Shown here: one piece after another, positions 48,914 through 59,838 of the stretch | How positions within the stretch are numbered: position 1 is the first letter of the stretch | How the letters are laid out: each line of letters starts with the position of its first letter | Origin: Paraburkholderia sp. IMGN_8 | GTDB lineage: Bacteria > Pseudomonadota > Gammaproteobacteria > Burkholderiales > Burkholderiaceae | NCBI RefSeq assembly: GCF_038050405.1 | Contig: NZ_CP150900.1 | Location: 1 to 64,000, forward strand | Direction of reading: 5' to 3' | Length of the DNA stretch: 64,000 nt | Program-made: the position numbers and the translations under genes | The notes under the pieces: generated by a model | Database searches by the model: none | The model's input: the letters and a program-made list of their open reading frames with translations, nothing else | Told to the model about the DNA's origin: nothing

Positions 48914-50335
48914 ATGAGCGATACCAACCACACTCTTCCGACAGGCGCCGCGCCTGGCAGGCAGCAAAGCACGCGCGGCGGCGGTCTCTTTTCCACTGAA
49001 GACTGGTTGGCCGTTTGGGTCGGCCTGTTAGTCATCGTCGTTGCCTGGGCGCTGTTCGCGTCGGGCAGCAGCATCAAGTGGCTGGCGACTGCGCCGGCCA
49101 AATGGTCGAGCGTCGGCCAGGCCGCACAGGACTTCGGCAAACATCTGCCGAACTACGTCGCGCTGTTTATCGTGTTCTCGCTGCTGTTCGGCGTGAGCCT
49201 CGCCGCGCTGAAGCAGCGGGTCGGATCTTTTCTTGGCTCGTTCCTGATTCTGTTTATCGCGTCGGCGCTGATCTTCACGCTCGGCGCGTGGGTGAACGCC
49301 TCGAAGTACAACCTCGAGCCGCCGCTGGTGGCGCTGGCGCTCGGCCTGCTGATCTCGAACGTGTTCACGCTGCCCGAGTGGTTTTCGGCGGGTTTGCGTG
49401 TCGAGTTTTATATCAAGGTCGGCATCGTGCTGCTCGGCGCGACCTTGCCGTTCACGCTGCTGGTGTGGGCGGGCCCGGTCGCGGTCGGGCAAGCGACCAT
49501 CGTGTCGCTCGTCACCTTTTTCGTGATTTTCTTCGCCGGCAAGGCGTTAGGCCTCGACCGTCGCTTTGCCGCCGTGCTGGGCGTGGGCGGCGCGGTGTGC
49601 GGCGTGTCGGCGGCGATTGCGATTGCCGGTGCGGTGCGGGCCAAACGTGAGCAGGCGTCGGTAGCGATCACTTTGGTGGTGCTGTGGGCGATCGTGATGA
49701 TTTTCGTGCTGCCGTTCGCGTCGCGCTCGCTGGGACTATCGACGGCGGTTGCGGGCGCGTGGATCGGCACCTCCGAATTCGCCGATGCCGCCGGCATTGC
49801 CGCCGCGCAAGCCTATGGCGACTTCGCGAAACACGCCGGCGGCGCGATTGCCGGCGCACCGGAAGCGTCGTTGCAGGCGTTCACGCTGATGAAGGTGGTC
49901 GGCCGCGATATCTGGATCGGCATCTGGGCGTTCGTGCTGGCGATCGTCGCGACGACGCGCTGGGAGTCGCAGGACAGCGGCGTCCAGGCGAAGGCCAACG
50001 CCGGCGAGATCTGGGCGCGCTTTCCGAAATTCGTGATCGGCTTCGTGATCGCGTCGGCGCTGGTCACGTGGATCGCCAGCCACTATTCGCTGGCCGATTA
50101 CCGCAAGGTCGTCACGCCGGAATTCGTCGCGCCGATTACCGCGCTGCGCACCTGGGCGTTCACGTTCTGTTTCCTGAGCATTGGGCTGACCACGCGCCTG
50201 CGCTCGCTGACGGCCACCGGCCTGAAGCCGTTCCTCGCCTTCACGGCGGGCGTGGCGGTCAATATCGCCATCGGCTACGTGCTGTCCGCGCACGTGTTCG
50301 CACCGTACTGGAATAGCTTGGGGCAGGGCTCGTGA
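48914..50335 (+). CDS. YeiH-family putative sulfate exporter
   Basis: 473 residues from the ATG at 48914; upstream frame extension overlaps priA. About eleven hydrophobic segments, for example 'LAVWVGLLVIVVAWALF' and 'VKVGIVLLGATLPF'-like 'YIKVGIVLLGATLPFTLLV'. The motifs 'GAVCGVSAAIAIAGAV' and 'GTSEFADAAGIAAAQAYG' mark the YeiH/PF03601 family, annotated as putative sulfate exporters; transport has not been shown for most. Its stop codon overlaps the start of the next gene by one base (TGATG). Confidence 0.9.
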   Translation: MSDTNHTLPTGAAPGRQQSTRGGGLFSTEDWLAVWVGLLVIVVAWALFASGSSIKWLATAPAKWSSVGQAAQDFGKHLPNYVALFIVFSLLFGVSLAALKQRVGSFLGSFLILFIASALIFTLGAWVNASKYNLEPPLVALALGLLISNVFTLPEWFSAGLRVEFYIKVGIVLLGATLPFTLLVWAGPVAVGQATIVSLVTFFVIFFAGKALGLDRRFAAVLGVGGAVCGVSAAIAIAGAVRAKREQASVAITLVVLWAIVMIFVLPFASRSLGLSTAVAGAWIGTSEFADAAGIAAAQAYGDFAKHAGGAIAGAPEASLQAFTLMKVVGRDIWIGIWAFVLAIVATTRWESQDSGVQAKANAGEIWARFPKFVIGFVIASALVTWIASHYSLADYRKVVTPEFVAPITALRTWAFTFCFLSIGLTTRLRSLTATGLKPFLAFTAGVAVNIAIGYVLSAHVFAPYWNSLGQGS

Positions 50336-50580
50336 TGAGCGCGGCCGAGCGCGTTGCCGGCACCGCGGACGCACGCGATGAAACGTGCGGGCCGTGCTGC
50401 GCAAGCTGCCGATACCGCGCCGACGATCGACATTCACTTGAGCAAAGCATTCCGGGCCTCGCCGTGTTAGGTTCCGGGTTTGGTGCGAGCGTGGCGGGCA
50501 GCCGGCTATGCCGTCTGCATGACCAGCTCGTTTCTCCCGACGACGCGTGCGCGCAGTTCGAGCCGATTCCGCGGCACTGA
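50335..50580 (+). CDS. Small Cys-rich protein coupled to the YeiH gene
   Basis: 81 residues; the ATG overlaps the YeiH stop by one base (TGATG), which suggests translational coupling. Cys residues are C18, C21, C22 and C25 in 'ETCGPCCASCRYR', then C59 and C72 in 'RLCRLHDQLVSP' and 'DACAQFEPI'. The C-x2-C...C-x12-C layout suggests a zinc ribbon or Fe-S site. I do not recognise a named family. Codon use follows the neighbours. The protein could assist the transporter, or just be a co-transcribed metal-binding protein. Confidence 0.6.
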   Translation: MSAAERVAGTADARDETCGPCCASCRYRADDRHSLEQSIPGLAVLGSGFGASVAGSRLCRLHDQLVSPDDACAQFEPIPRH

Positions 50581-50680
50581 CGCGCGCGCTCCCATCGCCG
50601 CCTGGCTAAACCGGGCGGCGCACTCCGATCGCAAACCGGCGCCTCTGCTTCTTCAATCCCAGGTTGCCGGACTCAGTTAC

Positions 50681-50851
50681 TCAATCCCGCAAAGCCGTCC
50701 GTGTATCGCCAGCCGACGCGCGCGATGCCTGTCGCGTGCGTCCTTCCTCGGACGCGCGTTTGCCCGAGCCACCCGTCGCACCGCGGATGAACAGCACCGC
50801 GCAAGTCGCGCACATTGCCCAGACGCCCAATACCACCAACCACTTTTCCAT
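50681..50851 (-). CDS. Small single-pass membrane protein (56 residues)
   Basis: A short frame, 56 residues, with an AGGACAAGAGA ribosome-binding site just before the ATG at 50851. It begins 'MEKWLVVLGVWAMCATCAVL', one membrane helix with two Cys, then a charged tail 'RGATGGSGKRASEEGRTRQA' and ends 'DTRTALRD'. Resembles small uncharacterised membrane proteins of Burkholderiales. It faces the Cys-rich gene (convergent) and is divergent from putA. Function unknown. Confidence 0.65.
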   Translation of the reverse strand: MEKWLVVLGVWAMCATCAVLFIRGATGGSGKRASEEGRTRQASRASAGDTRTALRD

Positions 50852-51065
50852 TTCTCTTGTCCTCTAAAACCCCGTACCGTTTTTATTTGCGTGCCCTGCG
50901 GCCGCGACCATCCAGTCTGTATAACGGCGCGCCGCGCGATTCGATAAGGGTAGATGCAAAAAGAATCACGCCAAAGCGTCACGCCAGGGAAAGTACTGAC
51001 CGCAACCGGTGTCGCCCGGCCCGGCACGATCCCACGGAAACCCCGACTGCACAAGGCTTTCATCT

Positions 51066-51103
51066 AGGTGCAACCATGCATCGCGCATGGTTGCACCTTT
51101 TTA
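51066..51103 (+). terminator. Terminator-like hairpin in the putA leader
   Basis: A perfect 14-bp stem AGGTGCAACCATGC/GCATGGTTGCACCT with loop ATCGC runs into TTTTTATT. It lies 73 bases before the putA start and on the same strand. A -10-like TATAAC at about 50919-50924 would give a leader of about 140 bases. It may be an attenuator of putA or the end of a short RNA. Confidence 0.8.
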
Positions 51104-51176
51104 TTGGGAGGCGTACGATTCGGCGAACTTTTAGTCTTTCGCCAGCTTACGTTGACTGGTATCCGAAGAAGGAAAC

Positions 51177-54100
51177 ATGGCTAGCACCACCCTTGGCGTC
51201 AAGGTCGACGACCTCCTGCGTTCCCGGCTGAAAGATGCCGCCACTCGCCTCGAACGCACTCCGCACTGGCTGATCAAGCAGGCGATCTTCGCGTACCTCG
51301 AAAAGATCGAGCACGGGCAATTGCCGCCTGAATTGTCGGGCGCGACCGGCTCGGCCGATCTGGCCGATGGCGCCGCGGTCGAAAGCGAGGAAGACGGCGC
51401 GTCGCACCCGTTCCTCGAATTCGCGCAGAACGTGCAACCGCAATCGGTGTTGCGCGCGGCGATCACCGCCGCGTACCGCCGGCCTGAGCCGGAATGCCTG
51501 CCGTTCCTGCTCGGCCAGGCGCGTTTGCCGGCGAACCTGGCGGGCGACGTCGAGGCGATGGCCGGCAAGCTGGTCGAAACGCTGCGCAGCAAGAGCAAGG
51601 GTGGTGGCGTCGAAGGGCTGATCCACGAATTCTCGCTGTCGAGCCAGGAAGGCGTCGCGCTGATGTGCCTCGCCGAAGCGCTGCTGCGGATTCCCGACCG
51701 CGCCACCCGCGACGCGCTGATCCGCGACAAGATCAGCAAGGGCGACTGGAAATCGCATGTCGGCCAGGCGCCGTCGCTGTTCGTCAACGCCGCGACGTGG
51801 GGCCTGATGATTACCGGCAAGCTGGTGACGACCAACAGCGAAGCCGGCCTGTCGTCGGCGCTCACGCGCCTGATCGGCAAGGGCGGCGAGCCGCTGATCA
51901 GGAAGGGCGTCGATATGGCGATGCGCCTGATGGGCGAGCAGTTCGTCACCGGCGAGAACATCTCCGAAGCCTTGGCCAATAGCCGCAAGTACGAAGCACG
52001 CGGCTTCCGCTACTCGTACGACATGCTCGGCGAAGCGGCAACCACTGAAGCCGATGCGCAACGCTACTACGCATCGTACGAACAGGCGATCCACGCGATC
52101 GGCAAAGCCGCCGGCGGCCGTGGCATCTACGAAGGTCCGGGCATCTCGATCAAGCTGTCGGCGTTGCACGCACGCTATTCGCGCTCGCAGCAGGAACGCA
52201 CGATGAGCGAGCTGCTGCCGCGTGTTCGCTCTTTGGCGATCCTCGCGCGCCGGTATGACATCGGCCTGAACATCGACGCTGAAGAAGCCGATCGCCTCGA
52301 AATCTCGCTCGATCTGCTCGAAGCACTGTGCTTCGATCCAGAACTGGCCGGCTGGAACGGCATCGGTTTTGTGGTGCAGGCGTATCAGAAGCGTTGCCCG
52401 TTCGTGATCGAATACCTGATCGATCTGGCGCGCCGCAGCCGTCACCGCATCATGGTGCGCCTCGTGAAGGGCGCGTACTGGGACACCGAAATCAAGCGCG
52501 CGCAAGTGGACGGCCTCGAAGGCTATCCGGTCTACACGCGCAAGATCTATACGGACGTATCGTACCTGGCGTGCGCGAAGAAGCTGCTCGGCGCGCCCGA
52601 CGCGGTCTATCCGCAGTTCGCGACGCATAACGCGCACACGCTGTCGGCGATCTATCACCTTGCCGGTAACAACTACTATCCCGGCCAGTACGAGTTCCAG
52701 TGCCTGCACGGCATGGGCGAGCCGCTGTATGAGGAAGTCACCGGCCGCGACAAGCTGAACCGTCCGTGCCGCGTGTACGCGCCGGTCGGCACGCATGAAA
52801 CGCTGCTCGCGTACCTCGTGCGCCGTCTGCTGGAAAACGGTGCGAACACGTCGTTCGTGAACCGCATCGCCGATGAAAGCGTCGCGATCAAGGACCTGAT
52901 CGCCGACCCGGTCGACGAAGCGTCGAAGATCGTCCCGCTCGGCGCGCCGCACGCGAAGATCCCGCTGCCGCGCAATCTGTATGGCGCCGAGCGCCTCAAT
53001 TCGATGGGCCTCGATCTGTCGAACGAACATCGTCTGGCGTCGCTGTCGTCGGCGTTGCTGGCGAGCGCGCATCATCCGTGGCGCGCGGTGCCGATGCTCG
53101 AAGACAATGAGATCGCCGTCGGCACCGCCCGCGATGTGCGCAATCCGGCCGATCATCGCGACCTCGTCGGCACGGTCGTCGAAGCGACCTCGGAACACGT
53201 GAGCGCCGCACTCGCCCATGCGGTTGCCGCCGCGCCTATCTGGCAAGCCACGCCGGTCGATGCCCGCGCCGATTGCCTCGCTCGTGCCGCCGACCTGCTC
53301 GAAGCACAGATGCATACGCTGATGGGGCTGGTGGTGCGTGAAGCCGGCAAATCGCTGGCGAATGCGGTGGCGGAAATCCGCGAAGCGATCGACTTCCTGC
53401 GTTACTACTCGACGCAGATTCGCGACGAGTTTTCCAACGACACGCACCGCCCGCTCGGTCCGGTCGTGTGTATCAGCCCGTGGAATTTCCCGCTGGCGAT
53501 TTTCATGGGCCAAGTGGCCGCAGCATTGGCTGCGGGCAACACCGTGCTCGCGAAACCGGCCGAACAAACGCCGCTGATCGCTGCACAAGCCGTGCGTATC
53601 CTGCGCGAAGCCGGCGTGCCGGCAGGCGCGGTGCAACTGCTGCCGGGCGACGGCGAAACCGTGGGTGCGGCGTTGGTGGCCGACCCGCGGACCCGCGCGG
53701 TGATGTTCACCGGTTCGACCGAAGTCGCGCGTCTGATCAACAAGACGTTGTCCGGCCGCCTCGATCCGGACGGCAAGCCGATTCCGCTGATTGCCGAAAC
53801 CGGTGGTCAGAACGCGATGATCGTCGACTCGTCGGCGCTGGCTGAACAGGTGGTGGCCGACGTACTGCAATCGTCGTTCGATTCCGCCGGTCAACGGTGT
53901 TCCGCGCTGCGCGTTCTTTGTCTGCAGGACGATGTTGCGGACCGTACGCTGGAAATGCTGACCGGCGCGATGCGCGAGCTGGCAGTGGGCAATCCGGATC
54001 GCCTGTCGATCGACGTCGGCCCGGTGATCGACCTCGACGCGAAGCGCGGCATCGACGCGCATATCGCTGCGATGCGCGAGAAAGGCCGCAAGGTCGAGCA

Positions 54101-55106
54101 ACTGCCGACGCCGGAAGGCTGCGCGCAAGGCACCTTCGTGCCGCCGACGCTGATCGAACTCGACAGCATCGACGAACTGAAGCGCGAAGTGTTCGGCCCG
54201 GTGCTGCATGTGGTGCGTTACCGCCGCAGCCAACTGGACAAGCTGCTCGAGCAGATCCGCACGACCGGCTACGGCCTGACGCTCGGCATTCACACGCGAA
54301 TCGATGAAACGATCGCGCACGTGATCAGCCGCGCGCATGTCGGCAACATCTACGTGAACCGCAACGTGATCGGCGCGGTGGTGGGGGTTCAGCCGTTCGG
54401 CGGTGAAGGTTTGTCGGGCACGGGCCCGAAGGCGGGTGGCGCGCTGTATCTGCAACGTCTGCTGGCGACGCGTCCGGCCGGTTTGCCGAAGTCGTTGGCA
54501 GACGCATTGATGGTGGATGCACCGCAAGCTGCTGAAAACAGCGACAATCCGTCCGCGGCGCTGACGACGCTGCGCGACTGGCTGATCGCCGAACGCCAGC
54601 CGGTATTGGCCGCGCGCTGTGACGGCTATCTGTCGCATGTGCTGGCGGGCGCGACGGCGGTATTGTCGGGTCCCACCGGCGAGCGCAATACCTACACGTT
54701 GGGCGCGCGCGGCACGGTGCTGTGCGTGGCGTCGACGGCAAGCGGCGCCCGGGTGCAACTGGCGGCGGTGCTCGCCACCGGCAACCGCGCGCTGTTCGAC
54801 GGCGCGGCCGGCGAGCAACTGGTGTCGATGTTGCCCGCCGCGTTGAAGTCTCATGCAAGCGTGAGGAAGAGCGCCGATACGCCTTTCGATGCGGTGTTGT
54901 TCGAGGGCGATAGCGACGAATTGCTGGCGCTGGTCAAGGAAGTCGCGCAGCGTCCGGGGCCGATCGTCTCGGTGCAAGGCGTCGCGGCTCGCGCGCTGGA
55001 AAGCGGCGATGAGGATTACGCGCTCGAGCGTCTGTTGACGGAGCGCTCGGTCAGCGTGAATACGGCAGCAGCTGGCGGTAATGCAAATTTGATGACGATC
55101 GGTTGA
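51177..55106 (+). CDS. putA: Trifunctional proline utilisation protein PutA
   Basis: 1309 residues, the length of trifunctional PutA. Residues 1-50 are a ribbon-helix-helix DNA-binding domain ('TTLGVKVDDLLRSRLKDAAT', 'RTPHWLIKQAIFAYLE'), so it can repress its own gene. The FAD-dependent proline dehydrogenase is at about 130-560 ('GISIKLSALHARYSR', 'MVRLVKGAYWDTEIKRAQ', 'FQCLHGMGEPLYEEV'). The NAD-dependent glutamate-semialdehyde (P5C) dehydrogenase is at about 640-1110 ('ISPWNFPLAIFMGQVAAALA', 'ETGGQNAMIV', catalytic Cys908 in 'SAGQRCSALRV'). The remainder is the C-terminal lid domain. It oxidises proline to glutamate at the membrane. Confidence 0.97.
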   Translation: MASTTLGVKVDDLLRSRLKDAATRLERTPHWLIKQAIFAYLEKIEHGQLPPELSGATGSADLADGAAVESEEDGASHPFLEFAQNVQPQSVLRAAITAAYRRPEPECLPFLLGQARLPANLAGDVEAMAGKLVETLRSKSKGGGVEGLIHEFSLSSQEGVALMCLAEALLRIPDRATRDALIRDKISKGDWKSHVGQAPSLFVNAATWGLMITGKLVTTNSEAGLSSALTRLIGKGGEPLIRKGVDMAMRLMGEQFVTGENISEALANSRKYEARGFRYSYDMLGEAATTEADAQRYYASYEQAIHAIGKAAGGRGIYEGPGISIKLSALHARYSRSQQERTMSELLPRVRSLAILARRYDIGLNIDAEEADRLEISLDLLEALCFDPELAGWNGIGFVVQAYQKRCPFVIEYLIDLARRSRHRIMVRLVKGAYWDTEIKRAQVDGLEGYPVYTRKIYTDVSYLACAKKLLGAPDAVYPQFATHNAHTLSAIYHLAGNNYYPGQYEFQCLHGMGEPLYEEVTGRDKLNRPCRVYAPVGTHETLLAYLVRRLLENGANTSFVNRIADESVAIKDLIADPVDEASKIVPLGAPHAKIPLPRNLYGAERLNSMGLDLSNEHRLASLSSALLASAHHPWRAVPMLEDNEIAVGTARDVRNPADHRDLVGTVVEATSEHVSAALAHAVAAAPIWQATPVDARADCLARAADLLEAQMHTLMGLVVREAGKSLANAVAEIREAIDFLRYYSTQIRDEFSNDTHRPLGPVVCISPWNFPLAIFMGQVAAALAAGNTVLAKPAEQTPLIAAQAVRILREAGVPAGAVQLLPGDGETVGAALVADPRTRAVMFTGSTEVARLINKTLSGRLDPDGKPIPLIAETGGQNAMIVDSSALAEQVVADVLQSSFDSAGQRCSALRVLCLQDDVADRTLEMLTGAMRELAVGNPDRLSIDVGPVIDLDAKRGIDAHIAAMREKGRKVEQLPTPEGCAQGTFVPPTLIELDSIDELKREVFGPVLHVVRYRRSQLDKLLEQIRTTGYGLTLGIHTRIDETIAHVISRAHVGNIYVNRNVIGAVVGVQPFGGEGLSGTGPKAGGALYLQRLLATRPAGLPKSLADALMVDAPQAAENSDNPSAALTTLRDWLIAERQPVLAARCDGYLSHVLAGATAVLSGPTGERNTYTLGARGTVLCVASTASGARVQLAAVLATGNRALFDGAAGEQLVSMLPAALKSHASVRKSADTPFDAVLFEGDSDELLALVKEVAQRPGPIVSVQGVAARALESGDEDYALERLLTERSVSVNTAAAGGNANLMTIG

Positions 55107-55193
55107 GCGAACCTCATCGATCCACTCAATAAAACGGAAGCGGTACGGCGACCCCGAAACCGCTCCATCCACACCTGGTACCAAGGAGAAGCT

Positions 55194-56342
55194 ATGCAAC
55201 ACAAGATGAAACAGCTGGCAGGCGCAGCGCTGGTTGCAGCGATGTCGCTGGCGGGGACGGCCAACGCTCAATCGACGGAAGACGTGAAGATCGGTTTTGC
55301 CGGTCCGATGACGGGCGCGCAGGCGCACTACGGCAAGGACTTCCAGAACGGCATCACGCTGGCAGTGGAAGACATGAACGCGACCAAGCCGGTGATCGGC
55401 GGCAAGCAGGTTCGCTTCGTGCTGGATTCGGCCGACGACCAGGCTGACCCGCGCACCGGCACGACCGTTGCACAAAAGCTGGTGGATGACGGCATCAAGG
55501 GCATGCTCGGCCACTTCAACTCGGGCACCACGATTCCGGCTTCGCGCATCTACGCGAACGCGGGCATCCCCGAAATCGCGATGGCGACGGCGCCGGAATA
55601 CACGCAGCAAGGTTTCAAGACCACCTTCCGCATGATGACGTCCGACACGCAGCAAGGTTCGGTCGCCGGCACGTTCGCGGTGAAGAGCCTGGGCGTGAAG
55701 AAGATCGCGATCGTCGACGATCGCACGGCCTATGGCCAGGGTCTGGCTGATCAGTTCGAGAAGGCAGCGAAGGCGTCGGGCGCCACCATCGTCGATCGTG
55801 AATACACGAACGACAAGGCTGTCGACTTCAAGTCGATCCTGACGAAGCTGAAGTCGGTCAACCCGGACCTGATCTATTACGGCGGCGCGGATTCGCAAGC
55901 GGCACCGATGGTCAAGCAGATGAAGGCACTCGGCATCAAGGCGCCGCTGATGGGCGGCGAAATGGTTCACACGCCGACCTTCATCCAGATCGCGGGTGAC
56001 GCAGCGAACGGCACAGTGGCATCGCTCGCCGGCCTGCCGCTGGAAGAAATGCCGGGCGGCAAGGACTACGTCGCGAAGTACAAGAAGCGTTTCAACGAAG
56101 ACGTGCAAACGTACTCGCCGTACGCCTACGACGGCGCGATGGCCATGTTCGACGCAATGAAGAAGGCTAACTCGACCGATCCGGCCAAATACCTGCCGCT
56201 GCTCGCGAAGACCTCGATGCCGGCCGTGACGTCGGCGAACCTCGCCTACGACGGCAAGGGCGACCTGAAGAACGGCGGCATCACGCTGTACAAGGTTGTC
56301 GACGGCAAGTGGACGACGCTGCAAAGCGTGGGCGGGAAGTAA
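55194..56342 (+). CDS. Periplasmic branched-chain amino-acid binding protein (LivK-like)
   Basis: 382 residues. Signal peptide 'MQHKMKQLAGAALVAAMSLA', cleaved after 'TANA'; mature start 'QSTEDVKIGFAGPMTGAQAH' is close to LivK/BraC. AAGGAGAAG precedes the ATG. It lies 87 bases after putA in the same direction and has no permease or ATPase gene next to it, so it may share the LIV transporters elsewhere in the window or a distant one. The link to putA suggests that its ligand could include proline, which is inference. Confidence 0.92.
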   Translation: MQHKMKQLAGAALVAAMSLAGTANAQSTEDVKIGFAGPMTGAQAHYGKDFQNGITLAVEDMNATKPVIGGKQVRFVLDSADDQADPRTGTTVAQKLVDDGIKGMLGHFNSGTTIPASRIYANAGIPEIAMATAPEYTQQGFKTTFRMMTSDTQQGSVAGTFAVKSLGVKKIAIVDDRTAYGQGLADQFEKAAKASGATIVDREYTNDKAVDFKSILTKLKSVNPDLIYYGGADSQAAPMVKQMKALGIKAPLMGGEMVHTPTFIQIAGDAANGTVASLAGLPLEEMPGGKDYVAKYKKRFNEDVQTYSPYAYDGAMAMFDAMKKANSTDPAKYLPLLAKTSMPAVTSANLAYDGKGDLKNGGITLYKVVDGKWTTLQSVGGK

Positions 56343-56403
56343 GCGGTTTTTGCTTGAGCGTGCGAGTGTCACGTGCGGTATTGGCGTGGCGCTCGACGCA
56401 CAA

Positions 56404-56440
56404 AAAAGCCCTGCGGAGTGTTTAGCCGCAGGGCTTTTTC
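56404..56440. terminator. Bidirectional terminator between the binding protein and the TPP enzyme
   Basis: A 13-bp stem, AAAAGCCCTGCGG against CCGCAGGGCTTTT, with A-rich 5' and T-rich 3' flanks serves both converging genes. Confidence 0.88.
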
Positions 56441-56480
56441 TTTGATGTTTAGCTGTGTGCGAGTCGCACTATCGCTGCCT

Positions 56481-58190
56481 TCACGACTCCCCTCGCAACT
56501 TCCTCCCCTGCTCCCGAATCTGCTCCAATGTCGCGCCCGGCGTGCTCGCTTCCTGCGGCATACGAATTTCGATCACCGCGGCACGCTTCGCCTCCATCGC
56601 GCGTTGCAGCGCCGGCAGAAAATCTTCGGTCCGTTCCACCGTCTCGCCATGCGCGCCGAACGAGCGCGCGAACGCCGCAAAATCCGGATTCGTGAGACCG
56701 GTGCCGTGCACGCGATTCGGATAGTGCCGTTCCTGATGCATCCGGATCGTGCCGAAGTGGTTGTTGTTCACCACGATGAAAATTACGTGCAGGTCGTACT
56801 GCATCGCGGTCGCGAGTTCTTGCGCGGACATCATGAAACAACCGTCGCCAGCCAATGCGACCACCACGCGTTGCGGATACAGCGACTTCGCCGCGATCGC
56901 CGCCGGCACGCCGTAGCCCATCGCGCCGCTGGTCGGCGCGAGTTGCGAGCGGAAATGCCGATACGAGAAATGCCGATGCAGCCACGTCGCGTAATTGCCC
57001 GCGCCGTTTGTCAGGATCGCGTCCTCCGGCAGATGCGCGCGTAATTGCTGGATCACTTCGCCCATCTGCACGTCGCCTGGAATCTGACGCGGTTTGCGCC
57101 AGTCGAGATACGCGCGATGCGCTTCTTCCGCCGCGCCGGCCCATGCGGGCTTGTCAGAAGACGGCTTTAAGCCGGCAAGCAGCGCTGTTAGTTCCGGCAT
57201 GCCGGAGACGATCGGCAGATCGGCGGCATACACGCGTCCCAGTTCCTCCGCGCCCTGATGCACGTGAACCAGCGTTTGCCTCGTCTTCGGGATATCGAGC
57301 AGCGTGTAGCCGTTCGTCGTTGCTTCGCCCAGGCGAGGGCCGAGCGTGAGCAGCAGGTCCGCATCGCGGATGCGTTGAGCAAGCGCTGGATTGATGCCGA
57401 GGCCGACGTCGCCGGCGTAGTTCGGATGTTCGTTGTCGAGCGTGTCCTGGAAGCGGAACGCAAGGCCGATCGGCAGTTGCCAGTTCTCGACGAAGCGTTG
57501 CAGGTCCGAGCACGCTGCCGACGTCCAACCGCTGCCACCTGCGATGACCATCGGCCGTTGCGCAGCTTCAAGTAGCCGCCGCAACTGTTCGATCTGCGCC
57601 GCGGACGGCGATGCTGCCACTCGCTTGTAGGCCGGCGCTCCGGCAACGGCTTCACACGCCTCGCTCAACACATCTTCCGGCAACGACAGCACGACAGGCC
57701 CCGGACGCCCCGACGTCGCCGTGTGAAACGCATGACTCAGGTATTCGGGAATGCGCTTGGGATCGTCGATTTGCGCGACCCACTTCGCCATCTGACCGAA
57801 CATGCGCCGGTAGTCGATTTCCTGGAAGGCCTCGCGGTCGAGATGCTCGCGTGCGCATTGACCGATCAGCAGGATCATCGGCGTCGAATCCTGAAACGCG
57901 GTGTGCACGCCGATCGACGCATGTGTCGCACCCGGGCCGCGCGTGACAATCGCGACGCCTGGGCGGCCGGTCAATTTGCCGGTTGCTTCGGCCATGTTTG
58001 CCGCCGCTGCTTCGTGCCGGCACACGATGGTTTGAATACGCTCGGTCTCGTCATGCAGCGAATCCAAAACGGCGAGAAAGCTCTCGCCTGGGACGCAGAA
58101 CACACGTTCGACACCGTGGGTGAGCAACGCATCGACTACGAGACGCGCGCCGGTGGTTTGGGCGGCAGGAAAATCAGAAGCAAGCGGCAT
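56481..58190 (-). CDS. Thiamine-pyrophosphate-dependent enzyme (acetolactate synthase large-subunit-like)
   Basis: 569 residues from the ATG at 58190, with CTGGAGGC upstream; the frame extends further without a ribosome-binding site. Three domains: N-terminal Pyr domain with catalytic Glu in 'CRHEAAAANMAEATG', middle domain, and C-terminal PP domain with the TPP motif 'ALAGDGCFMMSAQELATA' ending in 'NNNHFGTIRMHQ'. It is like the catalytic subunit of acetolactate synthase, but no regulatory subunit gene is adjacent, and many such stand-alone enzymes act on other 2-oxo acids. Downstream of sdaA on the same strand. Confidence 0.9.
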   Translation of the reverse strand: MPLASDFPAAQTTGARLVVDALLTHGVERVFCVPGESFLAVLDSLHDETERIQTIVCRHEAAAANMAEATGKLTGRPGVAIVTRGPGATHASIGVHTAFQDSTPMILLIGQCAREHLDREAFQEIDYRRMFGQMAKWVAQIDDPKRIPEYLSHAFHTATSGRPGPVVLSLPEDVLSEACEAVAGAPAYKRVAASPSAAQIEQLRRLLEAAQRPMVIAGGSGWTSAACSDLQRFVENWQLPIGLAFRFQDTLDNEHPNYAGDVGLGINPALAQRIRDADLLLTLGPRLGEATTNGYTLLDIPKTRQTLVHVHQGAEELGRVYAADLPIVSGMPELTALLAGLKPSSDKPAWAGAAEEAHRAYLDWRKPRQIPGDVQMGEVIQQLRAHLPEDAILTNGAGNYATWLHRHFSYRHFRSQLAPTSGAMGYGVPAAIAAKSLYPQRVVVALAGDGCFMMSAQELATAMQYDLHVIFIVVNNNHFGTIRMHQERHYPNRVHGTGLTNPDFAAFARSFGAHGETVERTEDFLPALQRAMEAKRAAVIEIRMPQEASTPGATLEQIREQGRKLRGES

Positions 58191-58357
58191 TGCGATGAAG
58201 CCTCCAGTGTGACGATGGGTGCGATCGGTGCAGTCGGGCTGTTGCCGCATCGAGCCTGGACAGAAGCCGATGGGCGCTTCGACAGCTTACGCCGACAGCG
58301 CGTCCAATGTCACGGCGCAGCGCAACCGCATCCACGAAGCGTCCGTTGACCAGGCAG

Positions 58358-58386
58358 AAACGAAAACGCGGGCCGAAGCCCGCGTC
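58358..58386 (-). terminator. Terminator after sdaA
   Basis: An 8-bp stem ACGCGGGC/GCCCGCGT with CGAA in the loop, followed on the minus strand by TTTTCGTTT. It lies about 40 bases after the sdaA stop. Confidence 0.75.
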
Positions 58387-58422
58387 ATTAGCAGAACAAA
58401 CCGCCGTACAAACCAGGCCGCC

Positions 58423-59811
<1,389 letters not shown>

Positions 59812-59838
59812 TGCTGCTCCCTGCTGATAAAAGTAAGT

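Noticed and set aside
51147..56372. 1741-codon open frame on the minus strand opposite putA and the binding-protein gene
   Set aside because: It is a by-product of the strong codon bias of the plus-strand genes. The translation is Arg/Ala/His-rich, has no domain, and crosses two unrelated genes.
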